From Fimbriimonadaceae bacterium (lineage in GTDB: Bacteria > Armatimonadota > Fimbriimonadia > Fimbriimonadales > Fimbriimonadaceae): DNA of 10,458 nt. The stretch covers positions 1-10,458 of the forward strand of contig JANWJY010000004.1 in NCBI GenBank assembly GCA_025451715.1, read 5' to 3'. A program made the position numbers and the translations under genes. Under the pieces are notes generated by a model that did no database searches, was not told the DNA's origin, and was given only the letters and a program-made list of their open reading frames with translations. Positions 5,375-10,458 of the stretch are shown in pieces; the first letter of the stretch is position 1, and each line of letters starts with the position of its first letter.

Positions 5375-8140
5375 ATGTCGCTGCCAGCGTGGGAAGACCC
5401 TTCGGTGCTCTCGCGCAACAAGCGCGCGCCAGTGAGCAGCCTGCGATTCGTCAGCGGGTCTTCGCGAACGTCGCTCAGCGGGACTTGGCGGTTCCACTTC
5501 TCACCGACGGTCGATGGACGAAGGACGGACCTCTGGGGAGAAGAAGGGTGGGGCGAGATCGCCGTCCCCGGCCACTGGGAGCTACAGGGCCACGGCACTC
5601 CGATCTATTCGAACGTCGAGTACCCGCACCCGAAAGACCCGCCACGGGTCGGGAACGACAATCCCGTCGGGACATACCGGCGGTCGTTCTCGTGCGAAGT
5701 TCGCGAGGGTCGGCGGTACTTCTTGAGGTTCGACGGCGTCGAAAGTTTCTTCACCGTGTGGCTGAACGGGGAAGAGGTCGGTTTTTCCAAGGACAGCAAG
5801 ACTCCCGCGGAGTTCGAGGTCGCGTCGCTCGTGCGTTCGGAAAACGACTTGGTGGTGCAAGTGTTCAAGTGGTGCGACGGCTCGTACTTGGAGGACCAAG
5901 ACTTCTGGCGCCTGGCCGGCGTGTTCCGCGACGTGTGGCTCGTCGAGCGGCCGGGCGTGTTCGTGCGGGACGTGTTCGCACATGTGAGCTATGACCCATC
6001 GGCAGGCACCGGAAGGCTTGCGCCGGAAGCGGAGACCGACGGACAAGGCGAGTGCGAAACGTGGCTCTGTTCGTCGAGCGGAGAGGAAGTGTGGCGCGAA
6101 AGCGAAGATGCCGCAGTCATGCTGCAGCAGGTCTTGCCTTGGACGAGCGAGGCACCGACCCTCTATCACCTGTACGTTCGATGCGGCGAAGACTTGGTTT
6201 CGACCACGGTCGGGTTCCGCACGGTCGAATGGGGCAGCGGCGTGTTTTGCATCAACGGCGTGCCGATAAAGCTGCGCGGCGTGAACAGGCACGAGTTCGA
6301 CGACCAGCGCGGCCGCGCGGTGACCGAGGAAGGGATGCTGCAGGACGTCCTGCTCTTCAAACAGAACAACATCAATTGCGTCCGCACGTCGCACTATCCG
6401 AACTGCGAACGCTGGTACGAGCTGTGCGACGAGTACGGCATCTACGTCGTCGACGAGGCGAACATCGAGTCGCACGGCATGGGCTATGGTGACGAGTCGC
6501 TCGGACACGCGCCCGAGTGGCGAGAGGCGCACGTCGACCGCGTGCGCAACATGGTCGAGCGCGACAAGAACCACCCGTGCGTCGTGATGTGGTCGCTCGG
6601 CAACGAGGCCGGGCCAGGGAAAAACTTCGAGGCTTGCGCCGATTGGATCCGTTCACGCGACAAGTCACGGCCGATCCACTACGAACGCTACAACGAGGTC
6701 GCCGACGTCGAGTCGTGCATGTACCCCAGCGTCGGCCGACTGATCGCACACGGTGAGAGCGAGGACGACCGGCCGTTCTTCATGTGCGAGTACGCGCACG
6801 CGATGGGCACTGCGATGGGGAACCTGGCCGAGTACTGGGACGCGGTCGAGTCACACCGGAGGCTGATGGGCGGGTGTGTTTGGGAGTGGTGCGACCATGG
6901 GCTCCGGCAGGCGAAGGATGGAGGATGGCGGTGGGCGTACGGCGGAGACTTCGGCGACGCGCCCAACGACGGCAACTTCTGCTGCGACGGCGTCGTGCTC
7001 CCGGACCGCACGGTGACGAGCAAGCTGCGCGAGCTCAAGCAGGTGTACCGTCAAGTCCGCTCGGTTGCTACGTCAAAAGGATTCAAAGCGCAGAACCGGT
7101 TCGACTTCCGAAGCCTGACCGGGCTGGAAGCGCGTTGGACGATCGACTTCGACGGCGAAATCGCCGCGGAGGGCCGAGCGCCCCTCGATGGGATCGCTCC
7201 GCAGAACTCGCGAGAGTTCGAGCTACCGAAGGTCACCCAGCCGGGGAACTGCGTGCTCACGGTCCGCTATTTCACGACGGTCGACTCGCCTTGGGCAAAG
7301 AAGGGCCACGAGATCGGATTTGACCAGCACTTTCTGGGAGGGGGGCCGTTTGCTTTCCGGCCCAAGACCGCGGCGCTCGGCGCGAGGATCGATGAGCAGT
7401 CAGGGCTTGTCGTCGCCGATGGACTCCTCGTCTCGCCCACTACGGGCCTGTTCAGGGCGTTCACCGACAACGACAAGTGGATGCGCGACGCGTTCCTCTC
7501 CGCCGGCATGCACGAACTGAAGCGCAGCCTCGTCAAGATTGAGGAGTCTGGGAGGCACACCAGCGTGTCGGCCATCTACCTCTCCAAGTCGGGAGCCGGA
7601 GTAAGCGAACAAGCAGACTACGGGTTCACGGAAGAGGGGCTCTCTGTCAATGTCCAGTGGTCGCCGATCGGTGAATTACCGCAGCTTCCTCGCCTCGGCC
7701 TCGACCTCGTCCTCGATCCTGCGTTGAAACACATGCGCTGGTACGGGCTCGGGCCGCACGAGAGCTATCCCGACCGCAAGTCGTCTGTGCGGCTCGGCTG
7801 GTGGAAGGGCAGTGTCGCGGACCAGTTTGAAACGCAGATCAGGCCACAGGACGGCGGAAACAAGGAGGGAGTTCGGTTCGTTTCGCTGACTGACGCAAGC
7901 GGCCACGGCCTGTGCTTCCTGTTCGATGGGCCCGTCTCAGTCAAGGCGTCGCACTTCTCTGCGAATCACCTCCTCGAGACGGCGCACATGCACGATCTGA
8001 AACCAGACAGCGAGATCCACCTCTGCATTGACTCGTTTGTGCTTGGCCTCGGGGGCGCAAGTTGCGGCCCGCCCCCGTTGACGGAGTTTACGAGGATCGA
8101 CTGGCCACAGTCGATCGCCTTTACGCTCGCACGGATCTAG
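5375..8140 (+). CDS. lacZ: Beta-galactosidase, glycoside hydrolase family 2 (LacZ type)
   Basis: This 921-aa protein hydrolyses terminal beta-D-galactosides (lactose-like sugars or plant galactosides). It has no signal peptide, so it should be cytoplasmic. It aligns over its whole length with E. coli LacZ (1023 aa). In order: sugar-binding domain (~30-200, with PIYSNVEYP and DGSYLEDQDFWR), Ig-like domain (~200-285), catalytic barrel (~290-555), second Ig-like domain, and a C-terminal beta-sandwich (~680-915, with WYGLGPHESYPDR). Acid/base Glu411 is in SLGNEAG and nucleophile Glu472 in MCEYAHAMG. RGVNRHEF, SHYPN, DEANIESHGM, VWEW and GGDFGDAPND are all conserved. Two differences from E. coli stand out: Cys897 where Trp999 is expected, and a shortened loop after DND (698-700). 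The frame is open upstream to 5237, but ATG 5375 gives AWEDPSVLSRN, matching the E. coli N-terminus (DWENPGVTQLN). Its stop overlaps the mqnE stop. Confidence 0.97.
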   Translation: MSLPAWEDPSVLSRNKRAPVSSLRFVSGSSRTSLSGTWRFHFSPTVDGRRTDLWGEEGWGEIAVPGHWELQGHGTPIYSNVEYPHPKDPPRVGNDNPVGTYRRSFSCEVREGRRYFLRFDGVESFFTVWLNGEEVGFSKDSKTPAEFEVASLVRSENDLVVQVFKWCDGSYLEDQDFWRLAGVFRDVWLVERPGVFVRDVFAHVSYDPSAGTGRLAPEAETDGQGECETWLCSSSGEEVWRESEDAAVMLQQVLPWTSEAPTLYHLYVRCGEDLVSTTVGFRTVEWGSGVFCINGVPIKLRGVNRHEFDDQRGRAVTEEGMLQDVLLFKQNNINCVRTSHYPNCERWYELCDEYGIYVVDEANIESHGMGYGDESLGHAPEWREAHVDRVRNMVERDKNHPCVVMWSLGNEAGPGKNFEACADWIRSRDKSRPIHYERYNEVADVESCMYPSVGRLIAHGESEDDRPFFMCEYAHAMGTAMGNLAEYWDAVESHRRLMGGCVWEWCDHGLRQAKDGGWRWAYGGDFGDAPNDGNFCCDGVVLPDRTVTSKLRELKQVYRQVRSVATSKGFKAQNRFDFRSLTGLEARWTIDFDGEIAAEGRAPLDGIAPQNSREFELPKVTQPGNCVLTVRYFTTVDSPWAKKGHEIGFDQHFLGGGPFAFRPKTAALGARIDEQSGLVVADGLLVSPTTGLFRAFTDNDKWMRDAFLSAGMHELKRSLVKIEESGRHTSVSAIYLSKSGAGVSEQADYGFTEEGLSVNVQWSPIGELPQLPRLGLDLVLDPALKHMRWYGLGPHESYPDRKSSVRLGWWKGSVADQFETQIRPQDGGNKEGVRFVSLTDASGHGLCFLFDGPVSVKASHFSANHLLETAHMHDLKPDSEIHLCIDSFVLGLGGASCGPPPLTEFTRIDWPQSIAFTLARI

Positions 8141-9303
8141 TGCACGAGCGCGAGCGGAGTCATCGGCTGGCGGTTGGTCACCGCAAGTTCTTCCGGCGAC
8201 CGTTCGACCACGTTGTACAACGAATCGCGCTCCACCGGAACGCGCCCGGCTTCGCGGATGATGTAGCACATGTTCTCGTAGGTGAGCGCCTGCTTCTTGT
8301 TGCCGAAGTCGCCCTCTTTGTAAGTGATCTCGTACTCGTGGACGAGCCCGTCGCAGTCGTCGGCGCCGTACCACAGCGACGCCTGAGTCACCTCCGGCGT
8401 GTTCATGATCCAAAACGACTTGATGTGAGCAAAGTTGTCTAGCATTAGCCGGCTCACAGCGATGTTGCGCAGGTCGTTGTCGCCAGTGAGCGGCTTGACG
8501 TCAGGGATGTCGGTGTTCTCGGGGTGGAACGACAGCGGGGTGAACGACAGGAAGTTTCCGACCTCGTCCTGGAGCTCTCGGAGCTGCACCATGTGCTCGA
8601 CGCGCTCTTCCAAAGTCTCGATATGGCCGTAGAGCATCGTCGCGTACTGCGGCAGCCCGAGAGAGGCGGCCGCCCGAGCGACGGCCTTCCACTCCTCGCC
8701 GCTAAGCTTGCGGCCGAAGAGTTCGCGGTGCACGCGGTCGGAGAGGATCTCGATCCCACCGCCCGGCAGGCAGTCGAGCCCTGCGTCCATCAGGTCCTTC
8801 AAAGCCTGCGTGATCGAGACCTTGCCCTTCGATGCGATCTGCTCGATCTCGACCGCGGTGAACGCTTTGACGTGCGCGCCCGGCATCACTTCCTTTACCA
8901 GCCGCACAAGGTCCATGTAGTACGAGTAGGGAAGCCGTGGGTTGATGCCGCCGACCATGTGCACTTCGGTGATGCGCACGTCTCGGTGCCACTCGAGCCG
9001 GGCTCGCACTTCGTCGAGCGTCATCTCGTACGGGTCCGGCCCACCCTTCTTGGCATAGAACGAACAGAACTTGCAGAACTTGTTGCAGATGTTCGTGTAA
9101 TTGATGTGCTGGTTGCGGACGTAGTAGGTCGTGTCCCCGTTCAGCCGCTCACGAACCAAGTTGGCCATCGCAGCAACCCCGGTCAGGTTGGGGGTCTGGT
9201 AAAGCCTCAACCCGTCCTCGGCCGAGAGCCTCTGGCCTGCTTCTACCTTCCTGTAGATGTCGATCAGAGCTTCGCCGACGGTTCGTTCTGGGCTCAGTGC
9301 CAT
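8137..9303 (-). CDS. mqnE: Aminodeoxyfutalosine synthase, radical SAM enzyme of menaquinone synthesis
   Basis: This 388-aa radical SAM enzyme joins the chorismate-derived 3-enolpyruvyl-benzoate (MqnA product) to SAM, giving aminodeoxyfutalosine, an early step of the futalosine route to menaquinone. The iron-sulfur cluster cysteines are C73, C77 and C80 (CNKFCKFC), preceded by NQHINYTN (64-71). Features that point to MqnE rather than MqnC or CofH are EVHMVGGINPRLPY (113-126), KAFTAVEIE, LPGGGIEI (179-186), MLYGHIET with EERVEH, LRELQDE and SFHPENT (258-264), and the C-terminal EAGRVPVERD. The length is typical. ATG 9303 is chosen because GGA lies seven bases upstream. A TTG at 9315 would add four residues and cannot be excluded. 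No other mqn gene is in the window, so the pathway genes are probably scattered. The TAG stop is shared on the opposite strand with the TAG of lacZ. Confidence 0.95.
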   Translation of the reverse strand: MALSPERTVGEALIDIYRKVEAGQRLSAEDGLRLYQTPNLTGVAAMANLVRERLNGDTTYYVRNQHINYTNICNKFCKFCSFYAKKGGPDPYEMTLDEVRARLEWHRDVRITEVHMVGGINPRLPYSYYMDLVRLVKEVMPGAHVKAFTAVEIEQIASKGKVSITQALKDLMDAGLDCLPGGGIEILSDRVHRELFGRKLSGEEWKAVARAAASLGLPQYATMLYGHIETLEERVEHMVQLRELQDEVGNFLSFTPLSFHPENTDIPDVKPLTGDNDLRNIAVSRLMLDNFAHIKSFWIMNTPEVTQASLWYGADDCDGLVHEYEITYKEGDFGNKKQALTYENMCYIIREAGRVPVERDSLYNVVERSPEELAVTNRQPMTPLALVH

Positions 9304-9388
9304 TTCAGGTTCCAAAATGAACTTTTAGCGAAGACTGAAAGTTCGTCTTGATTATGGCTTACGTGTCCGGGTCGGCGGGCTTTACGGC
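9304..9388 (-). promoter_or_regulatory. Leader and possible promoter region of mqnE
   Basis: This 85-base gap separates the 223-aa protein gene from mqnE and is visibly more AT-rich near mqnE. On the minus strand CATAAT (9356-9351) could be a -10 element, but no good -35 lies 16-18 bases upstream. A GGA at 9313-9311 serves as a probable ribosome site. An inverted repeat lies between them. No clear terminator hairpin with a T-run is seen for the preceding gene, so co-transcription is also possible. Confidence 0.35.
9319..9344 (-). repeat. Perfect 7-bp inverted repeat in the mqnE leader
   Basis: Arms GAACTTT (9319-9325) and AAAGTTC (9338-9344) are separated by 12 bases. A second pair, AAGAC (9331-9335) and GTCTT (9345-9349), interleaves with it. 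The structure ends about six bases upstream of the probable mqnE ribosome site. It may be an operator, an RNA hairpin or chance. Confidence 0.4.
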
Positions 9389-10060
9389 TCAGGCAGCCCT
9401 GTAGAGGGTGCGGGAAATGTCGAGGACCAGCGTCACGGTGCCAGAATCCGAGGGGAGGACGTCCTGGGTCAGGGCCCTGACTCTGATGCGCCTTGAGCGG
9501 ACGTCGGCGGCGTTCGGGGCACCACTTTCCTCGCCGTACATTCGGCCCTGTGAGCCGGTGTCCGTGCCGATGGGGCTGAACATCAGCTCGGACTCTATGG
9601 GCACGACGTGGCCCTCTTCAACCTGCAAATGAAGCTGGTTGGGACTGTGCTTGGTGATGATCGCGCCGCGCCATCCCCCAAAGAGCCCCTCATCGCTGCG
9701 AGGACGGTACATCGCCGGGAGTTGGCACTCGTTCAGTCTGCTTCCAAAGTTGTTCGAGTGGCTCTGGCCCGCCTCGATCGAGAACGCGACCATACCGTCT
9801 GTGACCGATGCCACCGATCCTGAGCGGGCAATGGTCTGCCCCATCTTGATCTCGATGAGCGCGCCATGAACCCCTGGGCTCAGATCAGCGGTTTGGGCGC
9901 CGGGACGGACGGAGAGCACGATGCGAGGGAAGTCTTCCTTGACGACGTCGCAGGCAAGCTCGACGTTGTTGCCCGCCAGCTTTAAGATTGCAAAACCGAT
10001 CGCCCCGTCACTGCCCATGTTTGCCCACACACCGCGCCCGGCCCAGGTGTTCTCTTCCAC
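9389..10060 (-). CDS. Uncharacterised 223-aa protein, possibly a degenerate PilZ-like barrel
   Basis: The frame is open from a GTG at 10060 to a TGA at 9389; an in-frame TAG at 10072-10070 bounds it upstream, so it is complete. A GTG at 10027 and an ATG at 10018 are alternative starts, and none has a strong Shine-Dalgarno. There is no signal peptide or membrane span, so a cytoplasmic location is likely. I do not recognise the family with confidence. The layout looks like two beta-barrels. Residues ~65-95 (GALIEIKMGQTIARSGSVAS) recall the N-terminal domain of YcgR-like proteins. Residues ~108-165, with the segment CQLPAMYRPRSDEG and GWRGAIITKHS, recall a PilZ domain. The c-di-GMP-binding motifs RxxxR and D/NxSxxG are not present, so if it is PilZ-like it probably does not bind the nucleotide. 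A further strand-rich tail (RSRRIRVRA to the end) is unassigned. It lies 30 bases after the HAD gene and 85 before mqnE, on the same strand. Confidence 0.7.
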   Translation of the reverse strand: MEENTWAGRGVWANMGSDGAIGFAILKLAGNNVELACDVVKEDFPRIVLSVRPGAQTADLSPGVHGALIEIKMGQTIARSGSVASVTDGMVAFSIEAGQSHSNNFGSRLNECQLPAMYRPRSDEGLFGGWRGAIITKHSPNQLHLQVEEGHVVPIESELMFSPIGTDTGSQGRMYGEESGAPNAADVRSRRIRVRALTQDVLPSDSGTVTLVLDISRTLYRAA

Positions 10061-10090
10061 CTTGCAGCTCTAAATACCCCCGCAATCTTG

Positions 10091-10458
10091 TCAGGGCCCA
10101 CGGAGCACGTCTCGCATTTGGGCGGCGGTGTCTGCGGTCGGGTCGATCAGATGTGCCCTCCAGCCCAGTCTCTGAGCCGCCTTCACATTGGCTTCTGAGT
10201 CGTCGAAGTACACGATCTCGTCGGGCAGTGCTCCACACTGTGACTCAAACGCCTTGTAGACCGCAGGAGAGGGCTTGCTTGCGCGCTCGATGTGCGACCC
10301 GATTCGAACCCTCAGTCGAGGGCCAAACCGGTATCGTGCGCCGTCGAAGAAGGTCTCCCAGTGGGTCGCGTTCGTGTTGGAGAGGCAGCCGCAGGCTATC
10401 CCCTTGGAATCCAGCCCTTCTACAATCTCACTGACCCCCGGATACTCCTCACGAAGTA
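10091..10458 (-). CDS. HAD-superfamily hydrolase, C-terminal part only
   Basis: The last 121 codons of a gene that enters from the right edge end at TGA 10091-10093. Three of the four HAD motifs are visible. Motif II is CLSNTN (Ser binding phosphate), motif III is the Lys in KPSPAVYKAF, and motif IV is VYFDDSEANV with its acidic pair for magnesium. Motif I and the cap domain lie outside the window. The spacing and motif forms fit HAD subfamily IA, the group with sugar-phosphate and glycolate-phosphate phosphatases (YihX-like) and haloacid dehalogenases. It would be a soluble phosphatase, but its substrate cannot be inferred. It is followed after 30 bases by the 223-aa protein gene, and the two may share a transcript. 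Confidence 0.88.
   Translation of the reverse strand, partial: LREEYPGVSEIVEGLDSKGIACGCLSNTNATHWETFFDGARYRFGPRLRVRIGSHIERASKPSPAVYKAFESQCGALPDEIVYFDDSEANVKAAQRLGWRAHLIDPTADTAAQMRDVLRGP

Noticed and set aside
5582..6574. A 330-codon open frame on the minus strand inside lacZ
   Set aside because: It lies opposite a full-length, motif-bearing beta-galactosidase. Its product resembles no family I know and its composition follows from GC-rich codon use on the other strand.
8524..9351. A 275-codon plus-strand open frame opposite mqnE
   Set aside because: mqnE is certain from its radical SAM cysteines and motifs; the opposite frame is His/Arg/Val-rich and without recognisable domains.
10061..10090. 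Terminator or promoter between the HAD gene and the 223-aa protein gene
   Set aside because: The 30 bases contain a G-run and a short AT stretch but no hairpin with a T-run and no recognisable promoter pair.

Overview
The window is gene-dense, high-GC bacterial DNA (roughly 60% GC by eye) with eight protein-coding genes and almost no intergenic space. The presence of mqnE implies menaquinone synthesis by the futalosine route. Gene starts include ATG and GTG, and several genes overlap by 4 to 8 bases. The taxon cannot be fixed from this window. An Armatimonadota-like or similar environmental bacterium would fit the mix of genes, but that is a low-confidence guess. I saw no rRNA, tRNA, CRISPR array, insertion sequence, integrase or phage gene.

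Left block, minus strand, transcribed from 5334 down to 1. Five genes form a tightly coupled operon. In order of transcription they are a beta-hydroxyacid dehydrogenase-family oxidoreductase (4465-5334), a double-domain ABC ATPase (2972-4468), two multi-spanning permeases (1971-2975 and 1130-1978), and a probable secreted protein with LolA/DUF2092-like character that runs off the left edge (1-1117). Junctions are a 4-base ATGA overlap, a 4-base GTGA overlap, an 8-base overlap and a 12-base gap. The ATPase and permeases are the core of a nucleoside-type (NupO/NupP/NupQ, Pnr-like) importer. The substrate-binding lipoprotein that normally comes first is absent, and the oxidoreductase takes its place.

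Centre, plus strand. A complete lacZ-type family GH2 beta-galactosidase (5375-8140) is divergent from the operon across only 40 bases, which carry a perfect 5-bp inverted repeat. Both catalytic glutamates are present. The residue aligning with E. coli Trp999 is Cys, and the nearby mobile loop is shortened.

Right block, minus strand. Reading leftward from the right edge there is the C-terminal part of a HAD-family hydrolase (10091-10458), a 223-aa protein with a weak resemblance to degenerate PilZ-type barrels (9389-10060), and mqnE, encoding aminodeoxyfutalosine synthase (8137-9303). The stop codons of lacZ and mqnE share a palindromic CTAG, so the two genes converge with a 4-base overlap and no room for a terminator.

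Overall this looks like a normal metabolic and transport neighbourhood. I did not find a convincing undescribed defence, mobile or RNA system. The items worth a second look are the oxidoreductase-led importer operon without a binding protein, the altered aglycone site of the beta-galactosidase, the overlapping stops, and a possible structured leader ahead of mqnE.
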